Assembly: GCF_004117935.1 (NCBI RefSeq) | Contig: NZ_SDOY01000173.1 | Span: forward strand, 61,293 to 125,292 | Reading direction: 5' to 3' | DNA: 64,000 bases | DNA from: Streptomyces roseicoloratus | GTDB lineage: Bacteria > Actinomycetota > Actinomycetes > Streptomycetales > Streptomycetaceae | In this document: one piece after another, positions 51,478 through 60,905 of the stretch | Position numbering within the stretch: the first letter of the stretch is position 1 | How the letters are laid out: the number at the start of each line of letters is the position of its first letter | Notes under the pieces: model-generated | Databases searched by the model: none | Told to the model about the DNA's origin: nothing | Seen by the model: the letters and a program-made list of their open reading frames with translations, nothing else | Program-made: the position numbers and the translations under genes

Positions 51478-52146
51478 ATGAAGTCCCAGGTTCGTGGCGG
51501 GACCAGATGGAAGCGGTTCGCCGTCGTCATGGTGCCGAGCGTGGCCGCGACGGCCGCGATCGGCGTCGGCCTGGCCCAGGGCGCGCTCGCCGCGTCCTTC
51601 AGCATTTCCGGCCAGGATTTCAAGGTCAAGGCTGACAGCCTCGTCGGCAAGAACTTCGTCCAGTACGGCAGCGTCGACGCGGGCAAGACCCTCGACGGCA
51701 AGGACTTCGCGGAGCCCGTCGCGGTGTCCGGCTTCTCCGAGGCCTGGATCACCAACATGTGCCAGTCCGTCGTGACGCCGAACATTCCGTTCGTCGGCGA
51801 CGTCACCCTGGTGCTGAAGGCCGGCACGGAGAACAAGAAGCCGGTCTACGCGAAGGGCATCTACCTCGATGTCGCCGAGCTGAAGGCCGACGCCGAGTTC
51901 GGCAACATCGACATCGGTGTCGCCGCCGGTGACCTCAACAAGGTCAACGGCCAGCCGGTTCCGGGCAAGCCCGGCATCCAGCCGAACACCAAGGCCAACC
52001 CGTTCGGCTTCGGCCAGCGTGCCGAGGACGCGAAGCTGACCGACGTGCGGCAGCGGGCGTGGGCCACTACCGCCGCGACCTTCCAGCTGCCGAACCTCGA
52101 CCTGTCGCTGCACCGCGGCAAGGGTGCCGGCGTCGAGTGCTACTGA
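51478..52146 (+). CDS. DUF6230 secreted protein, first gene of a three-gene envelope operon
   Basis: 222 residues from ATG 51478, with AAGGAGG upstream. A signal peptide (RFAVVMVPSVAATAAIGVGLAQGALA) is followed by a beta-rich domain (SFSISGQDFKVKADSLVGKNFVQYG). Cys appear in NMCQSVV and at the C-terminus (GVECY). Old annotations call such proteins cholesterol esterase, but I see no hydrolase motif. The DUF6114 membrane gene and a secreted Pro/Thr-rich gene follow on the same strand. Conserved in streptomycetes; role unknown. Confidence 0.88.
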   Translation: MKSQVRGGTRWKRFAVVMVPSVAATAAIGVGLAQGALAASFSISGQDFKVKADSLVGKNFVQYGSVDAGKTLDGKDFAEPVAVSGFSEAWITNMCQSVVTPNIPFVGDVTLVLKAGTENKKPVYAKGIYLDVAELKADAEFGNIDIGVAAGDLNKVNGQPVPGKPGIQPNTKANPFGFGQRAEDAKLTDVRQRAWATTAATFQLPNLDLSLHRGKGAGVECY

Positions 52147-52270
52147 TGCCGACGTCCGTCCAGGACTGACGCGCGCGGGTGCGGGGCCGTTCCGCACGGC
52201 CCCCACCCGCTTCAGCAGGCCCCTTCTTCTCCACCATCTCAGCAACACCGCTTCCAGGGAGCTGTTTTCC

Positions 52271-52876
52271 ATGAGCGCCGAGTCCACTGCTTCCCGCGGA
52301 GTCCCCACAGACAACCGGTTCAAGGTCTGGCGGCAGACCCGGCCCTTCTGGGCGGGCCTCTTCACCATGATCGGCGGCGTCCCGATCGCCTATCTCCCGT
52401 ACGGGGACATGCGTCTCGGCAACATGACGCTCGCCATGCAGACGACGGCCGGAGCCGGCGCGCTGATCATCGGCGTCCTGCTGATCACGCTCGGACTCAC
52501 CATGTGGTTCCAGCCCGCCGTCCGGGTCTTCGCCGGTGTCGCGACCATCGTGCTCGGACTCATCTCCATCCCGGTGTCGAACTTCGGCGGCCTGGTCATC
52601 GGCTTCCTCTTCGCCCTCGTCGGCGGCGGCATGTCCGCGTCGTGGGCCCCGGCCCCGCCGGCGAAGACGTCCGACGAGCAGCCGGAGCAGGCCGAGCAGT
52701 CCGTACCGGAAGAGCAGGACGAAGCGGCGCCTGCCGAGCCGGGAGAGCACCACGCGTACGACGAGCACGACGGCACGACCGGCACGACGCAGCCCCTGAT
52801 CCCCCAGCAGGGCTCCGAGGCACCGGTGGCCGGGAAGACGATCGAAGCCAACGGCGGGAGGAACAGTGCGGGGTGA
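52271..52876 (+). CDS. DUF6114 membrane protein, second gene of the operon
   Basis: 201 residues from ATG 52271. After a short N-terminus (RFKVWRQTRPFWAGLFTMIG) there are three or four membrane helices: GLFTMIGGVPIAYLPYG, GAGALIIGVLLITLGLTMWF, VFAGVATIVLGLISIPV and GGLVIGFLFALVGGGMSASW. The C-terminal ~70 residues are acidic with Gln/Glu/Pro. It overlaps the next gene by 11 bases. Always found with DUF6230 genes in what I recall of the genus. Function unknown. Confidence 0.87.
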   Translation: MSAESTASRGVPTDNRFKVWRQTRPFWAGLFTMIGGVPIAYLPYGDMRLGNMTLAMQTTAGAGALIIGVLLITLGLTMWFQPAVRVFAGVATIVLGLISIPVSNFGGLVIGFLFALVGGGMSASWAPAPPAKTSDEQPEQAEQSVPEEQDEAAPAEPGEHHAYDEHDGTTGTTQPLIPQQGSEAPVAGKTIEANGGRNSAG

Positions 52877-54134
52877 CGAAACACAGTCGGCCGGGACGAC
52901 GAGAGGACCGCGCCACGCGGCCCCTCGCAAGTCCCTCCTGAACAAGCTCCACGCACCGGTCGGCAAGGCCATGGCCCTCGCGGCCATGCCCACCGCGGTG
53001 ATCGTGGGCATGGGCCTCGCACCCCGGCTCGCCCTCGCCGACGACAACAAGGACATCCCCTTCGCGCCCGGCCCGTGCGTGACCCGCTCGGACGAGCCGA
53101 CGCCCGAGGAGAGCAGCACCACGCCCGCGCAGACGGAGAGCCCCAAGCCGACGGCGAGCGCGAGCGCGACCGGACAGCCCGAGCCGGAGACCTCGGCCTC
53201 GGCCACCGCCGAACCCAAGCCGACGGCGACGTCCGGCACTGCCACGGCAGTGCCCCAGGCTCCCGCACCCCACGTCACGCCCACCGCGAGCCCGACCCCG
53301 ACGGCGACGAAGTCGAAGAACCCGCTCGACCCGCTGGGTCTCGGCGACGCGCTCAAGGACCTCTTCGACGGACCGGACAAGACCACGGCGGCGCCCGAGC
53401 CCACCGCGACGACGGCCGCGCCCACGCCCGCGCCGACGGCCACGACCGGCACCCCGGACGGCCGGAAGCCGACCACGGCACCCGAGCGGACGACGGCCCC
53501 GAAGACGGACACCGTCACCGACCGGACCAAGGAGGCCATCAAGGCCGCCGCGGACAAGGCCGGCGCCACCACCGAGGAGCTGTCCGAGGACGTCAAGGGA
53601 CTCGACCCCAAGAAGGACGAGGACATCCCCGACGGCGCCAAGCCGCGCTTCCCCTGCCCCGAGCCCGACCCGGAGGCGCTCGCCGCCGCCGAACTGGAGA
53701 GCGGCATGCCGCTCCTCCCGGACGAGCCGTGGCGCCTGGAGACCAGCACGCTGGAGCTGCGCGGCCTCAAGTACCACGGCATCGTCGAGGTGAAGACCGG
53801 CAGCGGCAAGATCAAGAAGGCCCTGAAGTTCACCGCGGACGAGGTGGACATCTGGAACCTCCACCAGCTGACGGTCCACTCCGAGGGCCTCACGGGCCAC
53901 GTCCGCTCCGACACGGGCTCGAAGTCCACCATCCGCAACGGCACGGTGACCATGTACACGGAGGAGCTGAAGGGCAACCTCTTCGGCATCATCCCGGTCA
54001 CCTTCAGCCCCGAGACCCCGCCGCCGCTCGACGTCCCGTGGGCCGTCTTCACCAACTGCAAGGTGAAGCAGGCCGGCCAGTTCGGCGGCACGCTCAAGGT
54101 CCCGGGCCTGCGCAACACGATCGAGCCGAACTGA
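52866..54134 (+). CDS. Secreted Pro/Thr-rich protein with C-terminal beta-domain, third gene of the operon
   Basis: 422 residues from GTG 52866, inside the end of the DUF6114 gene. A long basic N-region precedes the signal core (MALAAMPTAVIVGMGLAPRLALA). Residues ~55-250 are Pro/Thr/Ala/Glu-rich repeats such as a stretched cell-wall linker. Residues ~290-420 form a beta-rich domain (TLELRGLKYHGIVEVKTGSG, FTADEVDIWNLHQLTVHSEG, HVRSDTGSKSTIRNGTVTMY). No LPXTG signal or catalytic motif. Together with the other two it looks like an envelope assembly of unknown purpose. Confidence 0.83.
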   Translation: MRGDETQSAGTTRGPRHAAPRKSLLNKLHAPVGKAMALAAMPTAVIVGMGLAPRLALADDNKDIPFAPGPCVTRSDEPTPEESSTTPAQTESPKPTASASATGQPEPETSASATAEPKPTATSGTATAVPQAPAPHVTPTASPTPTATKSKNPLDPLGLGDALKDLFDGPDKTTAAPEPTATTAAPTPAPTATTGTPDGRKPTTAPERTTAPKTDTVTDRTKEAIKAAADKAGATTEELSEDVKGLDPKKDEDIPDGAKPRFPCPEPDPEALAAAELESGMPLLPDEPWRLETSTLELRGLKYHGIVEVKTGSGKIKKALKFTADEVDIWNLHQLTVHSEGLTGHVRSDTGSKSTIRNGTVTMYTEELKGNLFGIIPVTFSPETPPPLDVPWAVFTNCKVKQAGQFGGTLKVPGLRNTIEPN

Positions 54135-54183
54135 CCCGACGGCCGTCCGGACGCAGACCGTCCGTCCGCCCGACCGGAGCCAC

Positions 54184-54221
54184 GCTGTGGGCAGCACCTC
54201 GCCGGAGGTGCTGCCCACAGC
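54184..54221 (+). terminator. Terminator of the envelope operon, 17-bp perfect stem
   Basis: GCTGTGGGCAGCACCTC (54184-54200), GCCG loop, exact complement at 54205-54221, 50 bases after the last stop. Confidence 0.85.
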
Positions 54222-54346
54222 CGTTTCCCCGGAATCTCCACCACGGCGAGTTCGTGGTGGCCGGCGTCGGATTCCCGGTCGATGGGGAGTGGCCCGTCGC
54301 CGGACGGGACGGCCGCGGTACCGGCCGACGCCGGGTGAAGGACAGC

Positions 54347-54378
54347 GGGGTGGGAGCCGGGCTGCCGGCTCCCACCCC
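54347..54378 (-). terminator. pyk terminator, 14-bp perfect stem
   Basis: GGGGTGGGAGCCGG (54347-54360), GCTG loop, exact complement at 54365-54378. It lies 24 bases beyond the pyk stop. Confidence 0.85.
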
Positions 54379-54401
54379 ACCACTGTCCGCGGACGTCGGT
54401 G

Positions 54402-55832
54402 TCAGGCCTTCTCGCCGCCGCCCAGGTGGTGCACCCGGACCATGTTCGTGGTGCCCGGGACGCCGGGCGGGGAGCCGGCGGTGATGATCATCGTGTCGCC
54501 GGCGTTGTAGCGCTGGAGCTTCAGGAGCTCCGCGTCCACCAGGTCGACCATCGCGTCCGTGTTGTCCACGAACGGGACCAGGAAGGACTCCACGCCCCAG
54601 CTCAGGGTGAGCTGGTTGCGGGTGTTCTCGTCGGTGGTGAAGGCCAGGATCGGCTGCTGCGTCCGGTAGCGGGAGAGGCGGCGGGCCGTGTCGCCGGACT
54701 GGGTGAAGGCGATCAGCGCCTTGCCGCCCAGGAAGTCGGCGATCTCGCAGGCCGCGCGGGCGACCGAACCGCCCTGGGTGCGCGGCTTCTTGCCCGGGAC
54801 CAGCGGCTGCAGGCCCTTGGAGAGCAGCTCCTCCTCGGCCGCGGCGACGATCTTCGACATCGTCTTCACGGTCTCGATCGGGTAGGCGCCGACCGAGGAC
54901 TCGGCGGAGAGCATGACCGCGTCCGCGCCGTCCAGGATCGCGTTGGCGACGTCGCTCGCCTCGGCGCGGGTCGGCCGCGAGTTGGTGATCATCGACTCCA
55001 TCATCTGGGTGGCGACGATGACCGGCTTGGCGTTGCGGCGGCACATCTCGACGAGGCGCTTCTGCACCATCGGGACGCGCTCCAGCGGGTACTCCACGGC
55101 GAGGTCGCCGCGGGCCACCATGACGGCGTCGAAGGCGGCGACGACGTCCGCCATGTTCTCGACCGCCTGCGGCTTCTCGACCTTGGCGATGACCGGGACC
55201 CGGCGGCCCTCCTCGTCCATCACCTTGTGGACGTCCTTCACGTCCTCGGCGTCGCGGACGAAGGACAGGGCGACCATGTCGCAGCCCATGCGCAGCGCGA
55301 AGCGGAGGTCCTCGACGTCCTTCTCGGACAGGGCCGGGACGTTGACCGCGGCACCGGGCAGGTTGATGCCCTTGTGGTCGGAGATCACTCCGCCTTCGAC
55401 GACGATGGTCTTCACCCGCGGGCCCTCGACCTCGACGACCCTCAGCTCGACGTTGCCGTCGTTGATGAGGACCTGGTCGCCCTTCGAGACGTCGCCGGGC
55501 AGGCCCTTGTACGTGGTGCCGCAGACGGACTTGTCGCCGGGGACGTCCTCGGTGGTGATGGTGAACTCGTCACCGCGCACCAGCTCGACGGGGCCCTCCG
55601 CGAAGGTCTCCAGACGGATCTTGGGGCCCTGGAGGTCGGCGAGCACACCGACGGCGCGGCCGGTGTCCGCCGACGCCCTGCGGAGACGGTCGTACCGCTC
55701 CTGGTGCTCTGCCTGGGTCCCGTGGCTCATGTTGAATCGGGCCACGTTCATGCCGGCCTCGATGAGAGCCTTCAGCTGCTCATAGGAGTCGACGGCGGGG
55801 CCCAGCGTGCAGACGATTTTGGAACGGCGCAT
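54402..55832 (-). CDS. pyk: Pyruvate kinase
   Basis: 476 residues from ATG 55832 (MRRSKIVCTLGPAVDSYEQL). It converts phosphoenolpyruvate and ADP to pyruvate and ATP. Motifs are GMNVARFNMSHG, the substrate and metal site PVIAKVEKPQAVEN and VMVARGDLAVE, and the effector domain with SGDTARRLSRYRTQQPILAFT. Length is usual. Streptomycetes carry two pyruvate kinases; by position this is the one beside ackA-pta (pyk2 in S. coelicolor). The upstream extension to 55949 lacks support. Confidence 0.96.
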   Translation of the reverse strand: MRRSKIVCTLGPAVDSYEQLKALIEAGMNVARFNMSHGTQAEHQERYDRLRRASADTGRAVGVLADLQGPKIRLETFAEGPVELVRGDEFTITTEDVPGDKSVCGTTYKGLPGDVSKGDQVLINDGNVELRVVEVEGPRVKTIVVEGGVISDHKGINLPGAAVNVPALSEKDVEDLRFALRMGCDMVALSFVRDAEDVKDVHKVMDEEGRRVPVIAKVEKPQAVENMADVVAAFDAVMVARGDLAVEYPLERVPMVQKRLVEMCRRNAKPVIVATQMMESMITNSRPTRAEASDVANAILDGADAVMLSAESSVGAYPIETVKTMSKIVAAAEEELLSKGLQPLVPGKKPRTQGGSVARAACEIADFLGGKALIAFTQSGDTARRLSRYRTQQPILAFTTDENTRNQLTLSWGVESFLVPFVDNTDAMVDLVDAELLKLQRYNAGDTMIITAGSPPGVPGTTNMVRVHHLGGGEKA

Positions 55833-55949
55833 GAGGCGGATCCTATCGGTTTGTTTCACGGCGGAATATTCCGTCTGGTGGAATGTACAAATGGGCGGGG
55901 TGCCGCTCAGGCGTTCACTCCTCCGGGCGAGGGTTCGCTCAGATGTCAC

Positions 55950-57245
55950 CTACGCTTCGCCGGCGAGACCGCTCACGAGCGCGTAGCTCTGCCGGGCGAT
56001 CTCCAGCTCCTCGTCGGTCGGTACGACGGCCACCGCGACCCGTGCGTACTCCGGCGAGACGATCCGGGCCTCGTCCGACCGCTCGGCGTTGAGACCGGCG
56101 TCCACCGCGAGGCCCAGCTCCTCCAGGCCCGCGACGGCGGCCTCGCGCACCGGCGCCGCGTTCTCGCCCACGCCGGCCGTGAACGCCACCGCGTCCACCC
56201 GGCCGAGCACCGCGTAGTAGGCGCCGATGTACTTCTTCAGCCGGTGGACGTAGATGTCGAAGGCGAGCGCCGCGCGCGCGTCGCCCTCGTCGATCCGCCG
56301 GCGTATCTCCCGCATGTCGTTGTCGCCGCAGAGCCCGACGAGCCCCGACCTCTTGTTCAGCAGGACGTCGACGTCCTCCGCGGACATGTCCGCGTTCCGC
56401 ATCAGGTGGAAGGTGACCGCCGGGTCGATGTCGCCCGAGCGGGTGCCCATCACCAGGCCCTCCAGCGGCGTCAGGCCCATCGAGGTGTCCACGCAGCGGC
56501 CGCCCGCGACCGCCGAGGCGGAGGCCCCGTTGCCCAGGTGCAGCACGATCACGTTCACCTCCTCCGGCGCCTTGCCGAGCAGCCGCGCGGTCTCCCGCGA
56601 GACGTACGCGTGCGAGGTGCCGTGGAAGCCGTAGCGGCGGATCCGGTGCGCGTCCGCGGTCTCCACGTCGATCGCGTAGCGGGCCGCCCACTCCGGCATC
56701 GTGGTGTGGAAGGCGGTGTCGAAGACCGCGACCTGCGGAAGGTCCGGGCGCAGCGACATCGCCGTGCGGATGCCGGTGAGGTTCGCCGGGTTGTGCAGCG
56801 GCGCCACCGGCACCAGCCGCTCGATCTCGGCGAGGACCGCGTCGTCGATCACCGTCGGCTCGGTGAAGCGGAGCCCGCCGTGCACCACCCGGTGGCCGAT
56901 CACGGCCAGTTCGGGCGAGTCCAGGCCGAGCCCGTCCGCCGCCAGCTCCTCGGCCACCGCCTTGAGGGCGGCCGCGTGGTCGGCGATCGGGCCGTGCTTC
57001 TCGCGCTTCTCGCCGCCACCGCCCAGCAGCGGCGTGTGCACCAGGCGCGAGGTCTCCTCGCCGATCCGCTCGACCAGGCCGAGCGCGAGCCGACCGCCGT
57101 CCTTCATGTCGAGGAGCTGGTACTTGACCGACGACGAACCGGAGTTGAGGACGAGCACGCGCGTCGGCGCACCGGCGCCGGGCGCGGCACCGGCGCCCGG
57201 GGCGGGGGAGGGGCCGGTGGTCGCGGTCGGGCTGGGCTGGGTCAT
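55950..57245 (-). CDS. ackA: Acetate kinase
   Basis: 431 residues, including an Ala/Gly/Pro-rich N-terminal extension of ~27 residues before the core start TRVLVLNSGSSSVKYQLLD. It interconverts acetyl phosphate plus ADP with acetate plus ATP. Core motifs are HRVVHGGLRF, FDTAFHTTMPEWAARYAI, RRYGFHGTSHAYVS, HLGNGASASAV and FTAGVGENAAPVREA. The ATG overlaps the pta stop (ATGA), so the two are translated together. The extension resembles slippage-prone repeats (GAGAAPGAGAP). Confidence 0.96.
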   Translation of the reverse strand: MTQPSPTATTGPSPAPGAGAAPGAGAPTRVLVLNSGSSSVKYQLLDMKDGGRLALGLVERIGEETSRLVHTPLLGGGGEKREKHGPIADHAAALKAVAEELAADGLGLDSPELAVIGHRVVHGGLRFTEPTVIDDAVLAEIERLVPVAPLHNPANLTGIRTAMSLRPDLPQVAVFDTAFHTTMPEWAARYAIDVETADAHRIRRYGFHGTSHAYVSRETARLLGKAPEEVNVIVLHLGNGASASAVAGGRCVDTSMGLTPLEGLVMGTRSGDIDPAVTFHLMRNADMSAEDVDVLLNKRSGLVGLCGDNDMREIRRRIDEGDARAALAFDIYVHRLKKYIGAYYAVLGRVDAVAFTAGVGENAAPVREAAVAGLEELGLAVDAGLNAERSDEARIVSPEYARVAVAVVPTDEELEIARQSYALVSGLAGEA

Positions 57246-59335
57246 GCGGTGGCCTCCTGACCCTCGGCGGGGACCTGGGACTGGATCGCCGTGATGGCGA
57301 CGGTGTTGACGATGTCGCTGACGAGCGCGCCGCGCGAGAGGTCGTTCACGGGCTTGCGCAGGCCCTGCAGGACCGGGCCGACGGCGACCGCGCCGGCCGA
57401 ACGCTGCACGGCCTTGTAGGTGTTGTTGCCGGTGTTGAGGTCCGGGAAGATCAGCACGCTGGCCTGCCCGGCCACCTCCGAGTCCGGCAGCTTGGTCGCC
57501 GCGACGGACGGCTCGACGGCCGCGTCGTACTGGATCGGGCCCTCGATCCTCAACTCGGGACGGCTCTCCCGGACCAGCTTCGTCGCCTCGCGCACCTTGT
57601 CGACGTCGGCGCCGGACCCGGAGGTGCCGGTCGAGTACGACAGCATCGCGATCCGCGGCTCGACGCCGAAGCGGGCCGCGGTGGCCGCCGACTGCACGGC
57701 GATGTCGGCGAGCTGCTCGGCGTCCGGGTCCGGGTTGACCGCGCAGTCGCCGTACACCAGCACCTTGTCGGCCAGGCACATGAAGAACACGGACGAGACG
57801 ATCGAGGCGTCCGGCTTGGTCTTGATGATCTCGAAGGCCGGGCGGATCGTCGCGGCCGTGGAGTGCACCGAGCCGGACACCATGCCGTCGGCCAGGCCCT
57901 CCGCCACCATCAGCGTGCCGAAGTAGTTCACGTCCGACACCACGTCGTACGCGAGCTCGACGGTGACGCCCTTGTGGGCGCGCAGCCGCGCGTACTTCTC
58001 GGCGAAGGCGTCGCGCAGTTCCGAGGTCTGCGGGTCGATCAGCCGGGTGTCGCCGAGGTCCACGCTCAGGTCCGCCGCCTTCTTGCGGATCACCTCGACG
58101 TCGCCGAGCAGCGTCAGGTCGCACACGTCACGGCGGATCAGCACGTCGGCGGCGCGCAGCACCCGCTCCTCGGTGCCCTCGGGCAGCACCACCCGGCGCC
58201 GGTCGGCCCGGGCCTGCTCCAGGAGCTCGTGCTCGAACATCATCGGCGTGACCCGGCCGCTCCGGGCGACCGACAGCCGCTTGAGCAGGTCCGCGGTGTC
58301 GACGTGCCGCTCGAAGAGACCGAGCGCGGTCTCCGCCTTCCGCGGCGTGGCCGCGTTCAGCTTCCCTTCCAGGGCGAAGAGTTCGGTCGCGGTCGGGAAG
58401 CTGTTGCCCGGTACGGAGATGACGGGCGTGCCGGGCGCGAGGCGGGCGGCCAGGGTGAGGATCTCGTCGCTCGGCCGCTCGTTGAGGGTCAGCAGCACGC
58501 CGGCGATCGGCGGCGTGCCCGCCGAGTGCGCGGCGAGCGCGCCGACGACCAGGTCGGCCCGGTCCCCGGGCGTGACCACCAGACAGCCCGGGGTCAGCGC
58601 GTTGAGGAAGTTCGGCAGCATCGCGCCGCCGAAGACGAAGTCCAGGGCGTCGCGGGCCAGCCCGGCGTCGTCGCCGAGGACGACGGTGGCGCCGAGCGCG
58701 TGGGTGATCTGCGAGACGGTCGGCGCGGCGAGGGCCGGCTCGTCGGGCAGCACGTAGCAGGGCACCGGCACCCGCGCGGCCAGCCGCTCGGCGATGACGG
58801 CGCGGTCCTCCGCGGCGACCCGGTTGACGACCATCGCGAGCACGTCGCAGCCGAGCCCGTCGTAGGCGCGGAAGGCGTTGCGGGCCTCGGCCCGTACGGA
58901 CTCCGCCGGCTGGCCCTTCCCGCCGACCACCGGGATCACGGAGGCGCCGAACTCGTTGGCGAGGCGGGCGTTCAGCGCCAGCTCGTCCGGGAGCTGGGTG
59001 GCGGCGAAGTCGGTGCCGAGGACCAGGACCACCTCGTAGTCCCGGGCCACCGCGTGGAAGCGGTCCACCAGCCGGGAGACCAGCTCGTCGGTGCCCCGCT
59101 CCGCCTGCAGCGCGGACGCCTCGTGGTAGTCCATGCCGTACCCGGTGGCCGCGTCCTGGGTCAGCCGGTAGCGGCTGCGCAGCAGGTCGAACAGGCGGTC
59201 GGGTCCGTCGTGGACCAGCGGGCGGAACACCCCGACCCGGTCCACCTGTCGGGTGAGGAGCTCCATGACTCCCAGCTCGACGACCTGCCGGCCGTCCCCG
59301 CGGTCGATCCCGGTCACGTACACGCTGCGCGTCAC
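57242..59335 (-). CDS. pta: Phosphate acetyltransferase
   Basis: 697 residues from GTG 59335, chosen because AGGAG lies eight bases before; an in-frame ATG at 59356 is also possible. It interconverts acetyl-CoA and acetyl phosphate. The N-terminal half is the BioD-like plus DRTGG region of long Pta enzymes (SVYVTGIDRGDGRQVVELG, GCLVVTPGDRADLVVGALAA). The C-terminal PTA_PTB catalytic domain has RVVLPEGTEERVLRAADVLI, MVSGSVHSTAATIRPAFEI and MLSYSTGTSGSGADVDKV. It forms an operon with ackA for acetate overflow and acetyl phosphate supply. Confidence 0.96.
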   Translation of the reverse strand: MTRSVYVTGIDRGDGRQVVELGVMELLTRQVDRVGVFRPLVHDGPDRLFDLLRSRYRLTQDAATGYGMDYHEASALQAERGTDELVSRLVDRFHAVARDYEVVLVLGTDFAATQLPDELALNARLANEFGASVIPVVGGKGQPAESVRAEARNAFRAYDGLGCDVLAMVVNRVAAEDRAVIAERLAARVPVPCYVLPDEPALAAPTVSQITHALGATVVLGDDAGLARDALDFVFGGAMLPNFLNALTPGCLVVTPGDRADLVVGALAAHSAGTPPIAGVLLTLNERPSDEILTLAARLAPGTPVISVPGNSFPTATELFALEGKLNAATPRKAETALGLFERHVDTADLLKRLSVARSGRVTPMMFEHELLEQARADRRRVVLPEGTEERVLRAADVLIRRDVCDLTLLGDVEVIRKKAADLSVDLGDTRLIDPQTSELRDAFAEKYARLRAHKGVTVELAYDVVSDVNYFGTLMVAEGLADGMVSGSVHSTAATIRPAFEIIKTKPDASIVSSVFFMCLADKVLVYGDCAVNPDPDAEQLADIAVQSAATAARFGVEPRIAMLSYSTGTSGSGADVDKVREATKLVRESRPELRIEGPIQYDAAVEPSVAATKLPDSEVAGQASVLIFPDLNTGNNTYKAVQRSAGAVAVGPVLQGLRKPVNDLSRGALVSDIVNTVAITAIQSQVPAEGQEATA

Positions 59336-59614
59336 GCCGTGCTCTCCTGTTCGCATCGCTGCGGGTCATCCGTCAAGCGAATGTGTTCACAAACCATCGA
59401 TGGGGTGGGAATGCCCTCTTGACAATACCCCTGCGGCTGGATAGGACGCCCGCTGGACGAAAGGCCCTGAGGAGGGGGACCGAAGGCCCTGAAAGGCCCC
59501 GGAACACCCTCCCGGGGCGGACGCGCGGAGCGGCGGCGAACGTGTCCGCACCGCCGACCGTGTGAGAATCGTCGCGGCTCACACGTACCACTACCGAGCA
59601 GGAGACACGGCACG

Positions 59615-60640
59615 ATGCGCATCGGAGTTCTGACAGCGGGCGGCGACTGTCCCGGCCTGAACGCAGTGATCCGGTCGGTCGTGCACCGGGCCGTGACCCA
59701 CTACGGCGACGAGGTCATCGGCTTCGAGGACGGCTACGCGGGCCTGCTCGACGGCCGCTACCGGCCCCTCGACCTGAACGCCGTCAGCGGCATCCTCGCC
59801 CGCGGCGGCACCATCCTCGGCTCCTCCCGCCTCGAGCGCGCCCGCTTCGCCGCCGCCTGCGACAACGCCAAGGAACTCATCGAGAAGAGCGGCTTCGACG
59901 CGCTGATCCCGATCGGCGGCGAGGGCACGCTCACCGCGGCCCGCATGCTGGCCGACGCGGGCGTGCCCGTCGTCGGCGTCCCGAAGACCATCGACAACGA
60001 CATCTCCTCCACCGACCGCACCTTCGGCTTCGACACCGCCGTCGGCGTCGCCACCGAGGCCATGGACCGGCTCAAGACCACCGCCGAGTCCCACCAGCGC
60101 GTGATGGTCGTCGAGGTGATGGGCCGGCACGCCGGCTGGATCGCCCTGGAGTCCGGCATGGCCGGCGGCGCCCACGGCATCTGCCTGCCCGAGCGTCCCT
60201 TCGACCCGGCCGACCTCGTCAAGATGGTCGAGGAGCGCTTCGCCCGCGGCAAGAAGTTCGCCGTCATCTGCGTCGCCGAGGGCGCCCACCCCGCCGAGGG
60301 CACGATGGACTACGGCAAGGGCGCGATCGACCAGTTCGGCCACGAGCGCTTCCAGGGCATCGGCACCGCCCTCGCCTACGAGCTGGAGAAGCGCCTCGGC
60401 AAGGAGGCCCGGCCCGTCATCCTCGGCCACGTCCAGCGCGGCGGCACCCCCACCGCGTACGACAGGGTGCTCGCCACCCGCTTCGGCTGGTACGCCGTCG
60501 AGGCCGTCCACCACGGCGACTTCGGCAACATGACCGCGCTGCGCGGCACGGACATCCACATGGTCCCGCTGGCCGAGGCCGTCACCCAGCTGAAGCGGGT
60601 CCCGGTGGACCGCATGCGCGAGGCCGAGTCCGTCTTCTGA
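59615..60640 (+). CDS. pfkA: 6-phosphofructokinase
   Basis: 341 residues, the length of actinobacterial PfkA. Motifs are RIGVLTAGGDCPGLNAVIR, ALIPIGGEGTLTAARML, PKTIDNDISSTDRTFGFDTA with the catalytic Asp pair, EVMGRHAGWIAL and LGHVQRGGTPTAYDR. GGEGT, in place of the GGDD of pyrophosphate enzymes, favours ATP as phosphoryl donor. It is divergent from pta with 280 bases between. S. coelicolor has three pfkA genes; by position this matches pfkA2, the major one. Confidence 0.96.
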   Translation: MRIGVLTAGGDCPGLNAVIRSVVHRAVTHYGDEVIGFEDGYAGLLDGRYRPLDLNAVSGILARGGTILGSSRLERARFAAACDNAKELIEKSGFDALIPIGGEGTLTAARMLADAGVPVVGVPKTIDNDISSTDRTFGFDTAVGVATEAMDRLKTTAESHQRVMVVEVMGRHAGWIALESGMAGGAHGICLPERPFDPADLVKMVEERFARGKKFAVICVAEGAHPAEGTMDYGKGAIDQFGHERFQGIGTALAYELEKRLGKEARPVILGHVQRGGTPTAYDRVLATRFGWYAVEAVHHGDFGNMTALRGTDIHMVPLAEAVTQLKRVPVDRMREAESVF

Positions 60641-60772
60641 CGGACCGACCTCCGGCCCGGGCCTTTCCGGTCCGTGCCGTTTCAGGCCCGCGCCTTCCCC
60701 CACTCGCGTCCTTCCGGCCCGCGCGCTTCCGGCCCGGACCCGGGCCACGGGGCCTTGCTCCCGCGTCGCGGT

Positions 60773-60800
60773 CCCGATCGTCCCCCCGTGGACGATCGGG
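60773..60800 (+). terminator. Hairpin after pfkA
   Basis: CCCGATCGTCC (60773-60783) pairs exactly with GGACGATCGGG (60790-60800). The preceding 60641-60770 has only CTTCCGGCCCGCGC-like repeats. Confidence 0.65.
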
Positions 60801-60905
60801 GCCGAATCCATGCTTGAGCCCGGAGGCGCGATCAACAAGGCTTGGGGCTTGTCCCGGACATGTCCCCACCCGTCCGGACCCGGCCGGACGAGGGGAGCGG
60901 CGCGC

